DNA from: Pseudomonadota bacterium
Lineage (GTDB): Bacteria > Pseudomonadota > Alphaproteobacteria > Sphingomonadales > Sphingomonadaceae
Assembly: GCA_023391375.1 (NCBI GenBank)
Contig: JAEWBB010000024.1
Location: 1-64,000 of the forward strand
Length of the DNA: 64,000 bases
Direction: 5' to 3'
The notes under the pieces: model-generated
What the model saw: the letters and a program-made list of their open reading frames with translations, nothing else
Database searches by the model: none
What the model was told of the DNA's origin: nothing
Shown: in pieces, positions 52,722 through 61,860 of the stretch
Layout: each line of letters opens with the position of its first letter
Position numbering within the stretch: the stretch's first letter is position 1
Made by a program: the position numbers and the translations under genes

Positions 52722-54081
52722 GTTTCTTTTTCTTGTCTTTCTTGATCTCGTTGGTCGACACCATGGCGATGTCCTGCGCGCGAAGATAGTCGGGACTGTT
52801 CGCGGGGAGGGCGGCCATCGCCTGGTTGGCGGCCGCGAGCGCGCGCTTCGGATCGCCGGTCAGGTCCATTCGTTCCGCCGTCGCCAGCGCGGCGCGCGCG
52901 GTGTCCCCGTCATGTTCGTACACCATGCCCAGCGACAGCCAGGCATCGGGATTGTCGTTGTCGCGATTGACCGCCGCTTTCAGCACCGATTTCGCTTCCG
53001 GATAATTTTTCGGATCCTCGGTCGCGACCAGCGCGTGGCCGAGCATGGCGGCGATCATCGGCTGGTCGGGGGCGATCGACACGGCATCGCGAAGCGGCTG
53101 GACCGCCTTGGCCGGGTCGCCGTTCTCGAGCAGGATCTGGCCCTTCAGCTCGAGATAGAACGGGTCGCGGGGGGCCATCGCCAGCAGGGCATTGGCCTCG
53201 GCGTTGGCTTTCCCGGCGTAGGCGCCGCTGTGATAGGCGAGCGCGCGGGCGTAGTGGGCCGGGGCCGACTGGTCGCTTTCGGGATAGAGGGTCACCGCCC
53301 GCTTCGGGTCGAGGAACCCGATCAGCTTTCCCTTCACCCGCTCGAACCGCGCCTCCAGCGCGGGATCGATCGGCTTCGAAAAAGCCGGGTCCTTCTTGTA
53401 GAGCTGCTCCAGCGCCGCGATGCGTTCGCTCGAGAGCGGGTGGGTGCGGTTGTAGCTGTCGGTCGCGTAGACGGCGAGGCGGTATTCCTGGTTCTGGAGC
53501 TTCTTGAAGAAGGCCAGCGTGCCGCGCCCCGAAATGCCGGCCTTCGAGAGGTAGCTGGCGCCAGCCTGGTCGGCGCTCGCTTCCTGGGCGCGGGTAAACG
53601 TCAGCAAGTTGGACATCGCGACCTGCTGGCCCAGCGCCATGACGCCCATCGCCGCGTCGCCCGCACCGGCGGCCGCGGCGGCGGCCCCGAGCAGCAGCGA
53701 GGCGAGCGAGATGGTGGTCGCCTTGCCGAAGCCTTCGTCGATGCGGATCGCGTGGCCGCCGACGATGTGGCCGACCTCGTGGGCGATGACGCCCTGGAGC
53801 TGGTTGACGTCGTCGGCCGCGGTCAGCAGGCCCGAGTGGATGTAGACCACCTGGCCCTGGACGACGAAGGCGTTGATCTCGTCGTCCCTGATGAGGACGA
53901 TCTTGACGTTGTTGGGGTCGAGTCCGGCGGCGGAAATGATCGGCCGGCTGATGTCCCTGAACAGCAGCTCGGTTTCACTGTCGCGAAGGATCGTCTGTGC
54001 GTGCGCCGGGGTGGCGAACGCAAGCGGTGCGGCGAGGGCGACGGCGACGCGCCGCGCCCAGCGAAAAAAGCCTTGGCGCAT
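52711..54081 (-). CDS. M48 family metalloprotease with TPR repeats (BepA-like)
   Basis: The 456-residue protein has a signal peptide (cleavage near A-H-A-Q, residue 28), the zinc motif H101-E-V-G-H105 with a downstream ligand E167 in E-A-S-A-D, and a C-terminal TPR region (about 270-420). This is the BepA/YfgC architecture, a periplasmic chaperone-protease acting in outer-membrane protein quality control. The overlapping dsbA gene supports a folding/quality-control role. It ends in a Lys-rich tail (K-K-D-K-K-K-K-R). Confidence 0.93.
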   Translation of the reverse strand: MRQGFFRWARRVAVALAAPLAFATPAHAQTILRDSETELLFRDISRPIISAAGLDPNNVKIVLIRDDEINAFVVQGQVVYIHSGLLTAADDVNQLQGVIAHEVGHIVGGHAIRIDEGFGKATTISLASLLLGAAAAAAGAGDAAMGVMALGQQVAMSNLLTFTRAQEASADQAGASYLSKAGISGRGTLAFFKKLQNQEYRLAVYATDSYNRTHPLSSERIAALEQLYKKDPAFSKPIDPALEARFERVKGKLIGFLDPKRAVTLYPESDQSAPAHYARALAYHSGAYAGKANAEANALLAMAPRDPFYLELKGQILLENGDPAKAVQPLRDAVSIAPDQPMIAAMLGHALVATEDPKNYPEAKSVLKAAVNRDNDNPDAWLSLGMVYEHDGDTARAALATAERMDLTGDPKRALAAANQAMAALPANSPDYLRAQDIAMVSTNEIKKDKKKKRDN

Positions 54082-54152
54082 GGCCGGGGTGTCGCCCGCG
54101 CCGCCTGAACCGGCGATGAAACCGGCCAGGCGGGCGCGGGCAGACTTTCAGG

Positions 54153-56744
54153 TCAGCCGAACGTCCGCGACCACCAGCCTTTGCGCGGGCCTTCGCCATC
54201 CTCGGTTGCGCCTTCCGGCGGAGTGTCGGCGGTGGCGGCTGGCGTGGCGGCAGGCTCGATCTCGGCAGTGGCCGGGGCCTTCTTGGCCCGGCTCTTGCGC
54301 TTGGGCTTCTCGGCTTCCGCCGGTTCCGGCGTCGCTTCCACCGGGAAGGTGGCTGGTTCCGCCGGCGCTTCCACGGTCTCGGCGGTGTCCGTCTTCTTGG
54401 CCCGGCTCTTGCGCTTCGGCTTCTCGGCCGGCGCCTCTTCAGTCGTCGTGGCCGTCTCCTCGACACCGGCGAGCGCGGGCGCCTCCTCGGCACTCACGTC
54501 CGATTCCACGGCCTTGCGGGCGCGGGGACGGCGGCGGGCCTTGGGCTTTTCCTCCTCGGCCGCCGGCTCGCTATCGAGCGGCTGTTCGTCGGCGGTCGGC
54601 GTTTCGACCATCGGCGAGCTTTCCGCATCGACCGTGTCACCACCGGTCTCCGTGCCTTCGCCACCTTCACCGCGGCCACGGCCGCGGCGATTGCGGCCAC
54701 CACGGCGGCTGCGGCGGCGGCGCGGGGCTTCGCCGTCCTCGTTGGTCTCGGCGGCGGGGCGCTCTTCGCCTTCGACTTCGTCCGCGTCCTCGTCGCGCTC
54801 CGGGCGCTCGTCGGAACCCGACTCGTCGTCGTCGCGGCGGTTGCGGCCACGACCGCCACGGCGGCGGCGGCGGCGTTTGCGGCCCGACCGGTCGCCGTCG
54901 TCGCGCGGCCCGCGAGTGTCCTCGTCGGCTTCCTCTTCCTCGTCTTCGTCTTCGTCCTCAACGATGACGTCGTCGTCCTCTTCCTCGATCGCCACCGGGG
55001 CGGCCTGCGGACGGGCGGTCGGGCGCGGGCCCGAGCTTTCAACGCTCATCCGTGCGCCTTCGAACGCCTCGTCGATGATCACTTCGACGGTCACGCCGTA
55101 GCGGTCTTCGATCTCGGCCAGTTCGGCGCGCTTCTTGTTGAGGATGTAGATCGCCGCTTCACGGCCGGCGCGCAGAACGATGCGGTCGCCGCGGCCGCGG
55201 GCCGCTTCTTCCTCGATCAGGCGCAGCGCCGACAGGCCCGCCGAGCTGGCGGTGCGCATCAGGCCGGTGCCTTCGCAATGCGGGCAGGCCTTGGTCGACG
55301 CTTCGAGGACGCCGGTGCGCAGGCGCTGGCGGCTCATTTCCATCAGGCCGAAGCTGCTGATCCGGCCGACCTGGATGCGGGCGCGGTCGTTCTTGAGCGC
55401 TTCCTTCATCGCTTTCTCGACCTTCCGGACATGGCTGTTCTGTTCCATGTCGATGAAGTCGATGACGACCAGGCCCGCCATGTCGCGCAGGCGCAACTGG
55501 CGGGCGATTTCGCGCGCTGCCTCGACGTTGGTCGCGAAGGCGGTCTGCTCGATATTATGTTCGCGGGTCGACCGGCCGGAGTTGATGTCGATCGACACCA
55601 GTGCCTCGGTCGGATTGATGACGAGGTAGCCGCCGCTCTTCAGCTGGACGACCGGCTGGTACATCGCGTTGAGCTGGTCCTCGATGCCGTAGCGCTGGAA
55701 GACCGGGGTGGCCTCGGTGTATTGCTTCACCCGGCGGACATGGCTCGGCATCAAGAGCTTCATGAAGCCGCGGGCCGCCTTGTAGCCGTCCTCGCCCTCG
55801 ACGATCACCTCGTCGATCTCGCGGTTGTAAAGGTCGCGGATCGCGCGCTTCACCAGGTCGCTGTCGCGATAGATGAGGGCCGGGGCCGACGAGCCCAGCG
55901 TCTTCTCGCGGATTTCGTCCCACAGGCGGGCGAGATAGTCGAAGTCGCGCTTGATCTCGGTCTTGGTGCGCTCGAGGCCCGCGGTGCGGACGATCAGGCC
56001 CATCGTCGACGGCAGGTTGAGGTCGCTCATGATCGACTTCAGCCGCTTGCGGTCGGCGCCGTTCGAGATCTTCCGCGAGATGCCGCCGCCGTGCGACGTG
56101 TTCGGCATCAGCACGCAATAACGCCCGGCCAGCGAAAGGTAGGTGGTCAGCGCGGCGCCCTTGTTGCCGCGCTCTTCCTTGACGACCTGGACCAGCAGCA
56201 CCTGGCGGCGCTGGATGACGTCCTGGATCTTGTAGCGGCGGCGCAGTGCCTGGCGCTTCTTGCGCAGCTCGTCGGCGGCGCTTTCGTCGACCGGCGAGCG
56301 CGACGAGCCGGTGCCGACCTCGGTGTGGTCGCCGTTGCCGTCTTCCGGCTCTTCGGGACGATCGTCGGTGCCGTCGTCCTCATGATGCGGGTCGAGGCTA
56401 TCGGTTTCCTCGCCGCGACGCTCCATCTCGTCCCGGATCCGCTCTTCCTCGGCGGCGTGCTCGGCCTCTTCGCGCAGCAGCGCGTCGCGGTCGGCCTTGG
56501 GGATCTGGTAATAGTCGGGGTGGATTTCCGAGAAGGCGAGGAAGCCGTGCCGGTTCCCGCCGTAATCGATAAACGCCGCCTGGAGCGACGGTTCGACCCG
56601 CGTCACCTTGGCCAGATAGATATTACCCTTGAGCTGCTTGTGCTCGGCGGACTCGAAGTCGAACTCCTCGATCCGGCTACCTTGTGCGACCGCGACCCGG
56701 GTCTCTTCCGGGTGGCGCGCATCGATCATCATGCGCATGGACAT
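54153..56744 (-). CDS. rne: Ribonuclease E
   Basis: RNase E is the main endonuclease of mRNA decay and rRNA processing. The 863-residue protein has an S1 domain split by an acidic insertion (about residues 90-165), then RNase H-like and DNase I-like regions with catalytic D386 in S-I-D-I-N-S-G and D429 in V-V-I-D-F. The zinc link is C487-P-H-C490. The C-terminal 300 residues are low-complexity Arg/Glu/Ala/Pro-rich scaffold and end G-W-W-S-R-T-F-G, a short end that probably binds a degradosome partner. The start follows GGAG by 8 bases. Confidence 0.96.
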   Translation of the reverse strand: MSMRMMIDARHPEETRVAVAQGSRIEEFDFESAEHKQLKGNIYLAKVTRVEPSLQAAFIDYGGNRHGFLAFSEIHPDYYQIPKADRDALLREEAEHAAEEERIRDEMERRGEETDSLDPHHEDDGTDDRPEEPEDGNGDHTEVGTGSSRSPVDESAADELRKKRQALRRRYKIQDVIQRRQVLLVQVVKEERGNKGAALTTYLSLAGRYCVLMPNTSHGGGISRKISNGADRKRLKSIMSDLNLPSTMGLIVRTAGLERTKTEIKRDFDYLARLWDEIREKTLGSSAPALIYRDSDLVKRAIRDLYNREIDEVIVEGEDGYKAARGFMKLLMPSHVRRVKQYTEATPVFQRYGIEDQLNAMYQPVVQLKSGGYLVINPTEALVSIDINSGRSTREHNIEQTAFATNVEAAREIARQLRLRDMAGLVVIDFIDMEQNSHVRKVEKAMKEALKNDRARIQVGRISSFGLMEMSRQRLRTGVLEASTKACPHCEGTGLMRTASSAGLSALRLIEEEAARGRGDRIVLRAGREAAIYILNKKRAELAEIEDRYGVTVEVIIDEAFEGARMSVESSGPRPTARPQAAPVAIEEEDDDVIVEDEDEDEEEEADEDTRGPRDDGDRSGRKRRRRRRGGRGRNRRDDDESGSDERPERDEDADEVEGEERPAAETNEDGEAPRRRRSRRGGRNRRGRGRGEGGEGTETGGDTVDAESSPMVETPTADEQPLDSEPAAEEEKPKARRRPRARKAVESDVSAEEAPALAGVEETATTTEEAPAEKPKRKSRAKKTDTAETVEAPAEPATFPVEATPEPAEAEKPKRKSRAKKAPATAEIEPAATPAATADTPPEGATEDGEGPRKGWWSRTFG

Positions 56745-57100
56745 TGAAATTTCTCCACGCGCGCCGGGCGGCGGCTAGGCCACCGCGGCGCACGTTCGAT
56801 AGGGCCCCTGCCGGCTCGTTACGACCGGAACGGAGGGCGAAATGTTGGACGAATGCCTCTGCTGCATGTGCGGTGGCCGGTGGTCCGGCCAGGGACGCGC
56901 CGGACCGCCGTTCGGGCGGTCGGGTCATTGCGTCCTTATGCATCATGCAGCGTCAACCTGTTGAGCCACGGAACTCCGAGGGGACCGCGACATGAGCCGG
57001 GCAGCAAGCCGCCTGGCGGTATCAATCGCCTAGCACCGGCTTTGACAGGCCGCAATGCCGTCGATTGACGCGGCAGGACACGACGCCCGATAAGCGCGCC
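56745..57100. other. Divergent intergenic region (356 bases) between rne and the amidase gene
   Basis: No gene is apparent. This region should carry the rne promoter and a long 5' leader, as RNase E genes are usually autoregulated through their leader RNA; I cannot identify conserved hairpins by eye. The right part may hold the amidase promoter. Its codon-like frames (56677-56946 and 56684-56995) are shadows without recognisable content. Confidence 0.5.
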
Positions 57101-57952
57101 ATGGGGAGAGGACTGACCTTGGGCGCGGTGGCGCTGCTGGCCGTGGCGGGCTGCGACCGGAAGGCCGCGTCTCCGGGCGACGCCGCGACGCTGGGCGAGG
57201 CGCGGGGCGGCGCGCTGACCATGGCGCTGCCCGAAGCGGTGGGCGACATCCCGATTAGCGAGGCCAGGCTGCCGGGACGCCCGATCGTCCTCCTCGACGC
57301 GGGCCATGGCGGCAAGGACCCGGGCGCGACGTCCGAGAACGGCGACATCCACGAAAAGGACATCGCGCTCGCCCTGGCCACCGAACTGCGCGACCGTTTG
57401 GCCGAGCGCGGCCGCGTGCGGGTGGCGCTGACCCGCGGCGACGACCGCTTCCTGACCCTCGACCAGCGGCCCGCGATCGCCGGGCGGATCGGCGCGTCGC
57501 TGTTCGTGTCGATCCACGGCGACAGCGCGCCGAACCCACTGGCCAAGGGCGTCACCGTCTATTCGCTGAGCGACGTCGCCTCGAGCGCCGAGGCGGCCCG
57601 GCTTGCGGCGGCGGAAAACCGCGCCTCGGGTGGCACCGGCGAGGACGAGGGCGATGCGGTGAAGGCGATGCTCGCCGACCTGCGCCTGCGCGAACAGATG
57701 GAGGAATCGGCGAGCCTGGCCGACCGGATGGTGCGCCGGGCCAGGGGCGCGGTCGAACTGCGCCCGCGGCCCCATCAGTTCGCCGCCTTCCATGTCCTGC
57801 GCAAGGCGGCCGTGCCGGCGGTGCTCGTCGAGGCCGGCTATCTCAGCAATGTCGACGACCAGGCGACTCTCGCCACGGCGGGCGGACGCAAGCCCCTGGT
57901 CGATGCCCTGGCGAACGCGATCGAGGCCGAGGCGGCGCTGGCGCAGCGTTAA
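57101..57952 (+). CDS. N-acetylmuramoyl-L-alanine amidase (Amidase_3), lipoprotein
   Basis: The enzyme cleaves the amide between MurNAc and the stem peptide. The protein has a zinc site with H69 in D-A-G-H-G-G-K-D-P-G, E85, and H139 in S-I-H-G-D, and the catalytic Glu in V-E-A-G-Y-L-S-N. I prefer the ATG at 57101, which starts a signal ending in L-A-V-A-G-C (Cys18, lipobox), giving 283 residues; a TTG at 57065 is possible and neither has a strong ribosome site. It precedes the PBP1a gene (45-base gap), a common pairing. Confidence 0.88.
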   Translation: MGRGLTLGAVALLAVAGCDRKAASPGDAATLGEARGGALTMALPEAVGDIPISEARLPGRPIVLLDAGHGGKDPGATSENGDIHEKDIALALATELRDRLAERGRVRVALTRGDDRFLTLDQRPAIAGRIGASLFVSIHGDSAPNPLAKGVTVYSLSDVASSAEAARLAAAENRASGGTGEDEGDAVKAMLADLRLREQMEESASLADRMVRRARGAVELRPRPHQFAAFHVLRKAAVPAVLVEAGYLSNVDDQATLATAGGRKPLVDALANAIEAEAALAQR

Positions 57953-57997
57953 CCGCTTCCGATAATGGCAGGGAGCCGCTAGGACTGGCCGCCGACC

Positions 57998-60559
57998 ATG
58001 ATTTCCATTCCCTTTCCCGACCTCGTCGCCTTCAACAATCGCGTCCACGCGCGGGTTGATCCCTGGTTCGAAAAGCGCTGGGTCCGGCGCCTCAGCATCG
58101 CCAGCGTGGTCGGGCTGGTGCTGTTCGCGACGATGTGGGTCTACTTCGCCCGCTCCATCCCGAGTTCGGAAACGCTGCTTGCCTACCAGCCGCCGCTGCC
58201 CAGCAACGTGCGCGGTTATGACGGCAACCCGGTCGGGACCTATGCGCGCGAGCGGCGGGTCGAACTCGGATATAATGAATATCCGCCGTTGGTCGTCCAC
58301 GCCTTCATCTCGGCGGAGGACAAGACCTTCTTCTCGCACTCGGGCATCGATATCCCTGGCCTGGTCGGCGCTGTGTTCGATTATTCGACCAAGAAATTCA
58401 CCGGCGGTCGTGCGCGGGGCGGATCGACCATCACGCAGCAGGTCGCGAAGTACCTTTTGCAGGACGACAGCTATTCGGTCGCCCGCAAGGCGCGTGAGGC
58501 GATCCTCGCTTTCCGCCTCGAATCGACCCTGTCGAAGCCGCAGATCCTCGAACTCTACCTCAATTCGATCTTCCTCGGCCGCAACGCCTATGGCGTGCAG
58601 GCCGCCAGCCGCGCCTATTTCGACAAGGACGTGGCCGACCTGACCTTGCCCGAGGCGGCCTACCTTGCCGTCCTGCCCAAGGCGCCGTCGAACTACGATC
58701 CGGTGCGCGCGACCGAAAAGGCCACCGCGCGCCGCAACTACGTCCTGCGCGAAATGGCCAATAACGGCTACATCACCGCGGCACAGCGCGATGAGGCGAT
58801 GGCCACGCCGCTCGGCACGATCCGCTACGGGTCGAACGCCAAGTTCCGCGAAATGGGCGGCTATTTCCTCGAGGAAGTGCGCCGCACGCTCCTCGGCGAC
58901 AAGCGCTTCGGCGAAAATGCCGAGGCGGGCCCCGATAGCGTCTATGCCGGCGGCCTGTGGATCCGCACCTCGATGAACCCGGTGATGCAGGATGCGGCGG
59001 CCGACGCGCTGCGCGAAGGCCTTGCCACCTTCGACGGCGGCAAGGGCTGGCGCGACCTCGGCAAGAGCGTCGATCTTTCGAACTGGCAAAATGAACTGCG
59101 CGCCGCTGCCATCGGCACCGGCTTCCCGGACTGGAAGAAGGCGGTCGTTCTGTCGAAATCGGGCGGCTCGGCCGAAATCGGGTTGGCCGACGGATCGACC
59201 GGCACGCTTGCGTCGGGCAATGCCAGCCAGCCCAAGCGCGGCGGGGGCGGGAGCGCCTTTTCGAACCTGAAGCCGGGCATGGTCATCATCGTCAAGCAGG
59301 ACGGCAATACGTTTTACCTGCGCTCGATCCCGGAGATCGGCGGGGGCTTCCTCGCCGAGGAAGTGCACACCGGCCGCGTGCTGGCGATGCAGGGCGGGTT
59401 CGACGTTATCGGTTCGTCCTACAACCGCACGACCCAGGCGATGCGCCAGCCAGGATCCTCGTTCAAACCGATCGTCTACGTCACCGCGCTCGAAAACGGC
59501 ATGACCCCGTCCACTATCCTGCTCGATGAACCTTTGTGCGTCTGGCAGGGCGCGGGACTGGGGCAGAAGTGCTTCCGCAACTTCGACGGCAGCTATGCCG
59601 GGGCCAAGACGATGCGCTGGGGCGTCGAGCAATCGCGCAACCTGATGACGCTGCGCGCGGCCTCGCAGACCGGCATGGCTAAGGTCACCGCCACCGCCGC
59701 CAAGCTCGGCGTCGGCAATTACGACCCTTACCTGTCGATGGCGCTGGGCGCGGGCGAAACCACCGTCCAGCGGCTGACCAACGCCTATGCGATCCTCGCC
59801 AACCAGGGGCGCGAGGTGAAGCCGACACTGATTGACTATGTCCAGGACCGCAACGGCAAGGTGGTGATGCGGGCGGATAGCCGCTGCCAGATCATGAACG
59901 CCGAGACCGGCGGCCCCTGCAACGCGCCCGACTGGGACGGCAAGGCGATGCCGCGCCCGCCGCGCCGCGACCGCCAGTTGCTCAACCCGCTGGCTGCCTA
60001 TCAGATGGTGCACATCATGGAAGGCGTCGTTACCCGCGGCACCGCCGTGGTGCTTCGCGACCTCGACCGGCCATTGTTCGGCAAGACCGGCACCACCTCG
60101 GGCCCGACCAACGTCTGGTTCGTCGGCGGCACGCCCGACATCGTCGCCGGCGTCTACCTCGGCTACGACCAGCCGCGGCCGATGGGCGGCTATGCCCAGG
60201 GCGGTCGCATCGCCGCTCCGGTCTTCAAGCAATGGGCCAAGGTTGCGCTCGAGGGGCAGCCCAAGACGCCGTTCGTCGCGCCCGAAGGCATCCGCATGGT
60301 CCGCGTCGACCGCGCGACCGGCAAGCCAGTGTTCGGAACCTTCCCTACCGACAACGATCCCAAGCCGCAGGTGATCTGGGAAGCTTTCCAGCCCGAGACC
60401 GAGCCGCGCCGCTCGTTCCGCCGCTCGGTCGAGCTCGCCTCCGCGCGGGAAAGCGAGGCGCCGGTTCGCGCCGCCGCCAAGCCGCGACCTGCGCCCAAGG
60501 AAGTGCCGAAGACCACGAACAGCGCGGACTTCTTGCAAAGGGAAGGCGGGATTTACTAA
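57998..60559 (+). CDS. mrcA: Penicillin-binding protein 1A (bifunctional transglycosylase/transpeptidase)
   Basis: The 853-residue protein has one N-terminal membrane segment (about 33-51) and a glycosyltransferase domain with the catalytic Glu107 in S-A-E-D-K-T-F-F. An OB-like insert follows (about 350-450), then the transpeptidase domain with S487-S-F-K490, S546-R-N and K696-T-G. It polymerises and crosslinks peptidoglycan. The 853-residue length and OB insertion are typical of PBP1a. It precedes prfB by 58 bases. Confidence 0.96.
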   Translation: MISIPFPDLVAFNNRVHARVDPWFEKRWVRRLSIASVVGLVLFATMWVYFARSIPSSETLLAYQPPLPSNVRGYDGNPVGTYARERRVELGYNEYPPLVVHAFISAEDKTFFSHSGIDIPGLVGAVFDYSTKKFTGGRARGGSTITQQVAKYLLQDDSYSVARKAREAILAFRLESTLSKPQILELYLNSIFLGRNAYGVQAASRAYFDKDVADLTLPEAAYLAVLPKAPSNYDPVRATEKATARRNYVLREMANNGYITAAQRDEAMATPLGTIRYGSNAKFREMGGYFLEEVRRTLLGDKRFGENAEAGPDSVYAGGLWIRTSMNPVMQDAAADALREGLATFDGGKGWRDLGKSVDLSNWQNELRAAAIGTGFPDWKKAVVLSKSGGSAEIGLADGSTGTLASGNASQPKRGGGGSAFSNLKPGMVIIVKQDGNTFYLRSIPEIGGGFLAEEVHTGRVLAMQGGFDVIGSSYNRTTQAMRQPGSSFKPIVYVTALENGMTPSTILLDEPLCVWQGAGLGQKCFRNFDGSYAGAKTMRWGVEQSRNLMTLRAASQTGMAKVTATAAKLGVGNYDPYLSMALGAGETTVQRLTNAYAILANQGREVKPTLIDYVQDRNGKVVMRADSRCQIMNAETGGPCNAPDWDGKAMPRPPRRDRQLLNPLAAYQMVHIMEGVVTRGTAVVLRDLDRPLFGKTGTTSGPTNVWFVGGTPDIVAGVYLGYDQPRPMGGYAQGGRIAAPVFKQWAKVALEGQPKTPFVAPEGIRMVRVDRATGKPVFGTFPTDNDPKPQVIWEAFQPETEPRRSFRRSVELASARESEAPVRAAAKPRPAPKEVPKTTNSADFLQREGGIY

Positions 60560-60617
60560 ATCGCCGCCACATCCGGGCCGCGATCGCCGGCCGGGCCGAA
60601 CCTGAGGAATTTTTGCC

Positions 60618-61745
60618 ATGCGCGCCGAAGCGCAAGCCCATATCGACCAGATCAACGCCGCTGCGCGGCTGCTTCGTCAATTCCTCGACTGGGACAAGGC
60701 GAACAAGCGGCTGGGCGAGCTGAACGCTAAGGTCGAGGATCCGACGCTGTGGGACGATCCCAAGGCGGCGCAGGAGGTGATGCGCGAGCGTCGCCGGCTC
60801 GAAGAGGCGATCGGCGCGACGACCAAGATCGAGACCGAATTGAAGGACACGGTCGAGCTCATTGAAATGGCCGAAATGGAAGGCGATGACGACCTGGTCG
60901 ACGATGGTGTCGCCGCGCTGGCCGACCTCGCTGCCCGCGCCGAGCGCGACAAGGTGGCTGCGCTGCTGGCCGGGGAGGCCGACGCCAACAACAGCTATGT
61001 CGAGATCAACTCGGGCGCCGGCGGCACCGAGAGCAACGACTGGGCCTCGATGCTGCTGCGCATGTACACCCGCTGGGGCGAGCGCCACGGCATGAAGGTC
61101 GAGATGGTCGACCATCACTCGGGCGAACAGGCCGGGATCAAGTCGGCGACCATCCTGCTTAAGGGCGAGAACGCCTACGGCAATTTGAAGGTCGAAGGCG
61201 GCGTCCACCGGCTGGTACGCATTTCGCCCTACGACAGCTCGGCGCGCCGCCACACCAGCTTCGCCTCGGTCTGGGTCTATCCGGAAGTCGACGACGATAT
61301 CGAGATTGAGGTGGTCGAGAGCGATCTTCGCATCGACACTTACCGCGCGTCCGGCGCCGGCGGCCAGCACGTGAACACGACCGACAGCGCGGTGCGCATC
61401 ACGCACATCCCGACCGGCATCGTCGTCGCCTGCCAGAACGAGCGGTCGCAGCATAAGAACCGCGCCTCGGCGATGAAACAGCTCAAGGCCCGCCTGTACG
61501 AGGCCGAACTTCAGAAGCGCGAGGAGGAGGCCAATGCCGCCAACGCCAGCAAGACCGACATCGGCTGGGGCCACCAGATTCGCAGCTACGTCCTCCAGCC
61601 GTACCAGCTGGTGAAGGACCTGCGCACCGGCGTCACCTCCACCGCGCCGGGCGACGTGCTGGACGGCGACCTCGACCGTTTCATGGCGGCTGCCCTGTCG
61701 CAGCGCGTGACCGGCGAAAAGGTCGTGGTCGAGGACGTCGAATAG
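60618..61745 (+). CDS. prfB: Peptide chain release factor 2
   Basis: RF2 ends translation at UGA and UAA. The 375-residue protein has the G248-G-Q250 peptidyl hydrolysis motif, and a codon-recognition tripeptide that reads S203-P-Y205, where E. coli has S-P-F. The reading frame is continuous from the ATG; the region near codon 23-26 where many bacteria have the +1 frameshift site and an in-frame UGA shows only ordinary codons, so the autoregulatory frameshift is absent. It follows PBP1a and is followed directly by a tiny ORF. Confidence 0.96.
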   Translation: MRAEAQAHIDQINAAARLLRQFLDWDKANKRLGELNAKVEDPTLWDDPKAAQEVMRERRRLEEAIGATTKIETELKDTVELIEMAEMEGDDDLVDDGVAALADLAARAERDKVAALLAGEADANNSYVEINSGAGGTESNDWASMLLRMYTRWGERHGMKVEMVDHHSGEQAGIKSATILLKGENAYGNLKVEGGVHRLVRISPYDSSARRHTSFASVWVYPEVDDDIEIEVVESDLRIDTYRASGAGGQHVNTTDSAVRITHIPTGIVVACQNERSQHKNRASAMKQLKARLYEAELQKREEEANAANASKTDIGWGHQIRSYVLQPYQLVKDLRTGVTSTAPGDVLDGDLDRFMAAALSQRVTGEKVVVEDVE

Positions 61746-61746
61746 G

Positions 61747-61860
61747 ATGGACGAGCGGACGAGGCCGACCGACTACCTCCGGACGGCGCCCATCGTCCGA
61801 TTCCTGGCGCAGGTAAAACGCGGCGTCGTCCGTGCCGTGCAGGCGCTCAAGCGCTCCTAG
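61747..61860 (+). CDS. Putative 37-residue basic small protein
   Basis: An ATG lies 2 bases after the prfB stop (TAGGATG) and starts a 37-codon frame: M-D-E-R-T-R-P-T-D-Y-L-R at the N-terminus, then an amphipathic basic helix (V-R-F-L-A-Q-V-K-R-G-V-V-R-A-V-Q-A-L-K-R). No separate ribosome site is seen, but coupling with prfB is possible. Its end overlaps the JAB-like gene end by 4 bases. I recognise no family; it may be a chance frame. Confidence 0.35.
   Translation: MDERTRPTDYLRTAPIVRFLAQVKRGVVRAVQALKRS

Noticed and set aside
58268..58284. Perfect inverted repeat GGATAT-N5-ATATCC
   Set aside because: It lies inside the PBP1a coding region and arises from Gly-Tyr-Asn-Glu-Tyr-Pro codons; no reason to regard it as an operator.
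56936..60655. A 1239-codon minus-strand frame opposite the amidase and PBP1a genes
   Set aside because: It is the mirror of two well-recognised plus-strand genes; composition is Arg/Ala/Gly-rich with no motif.
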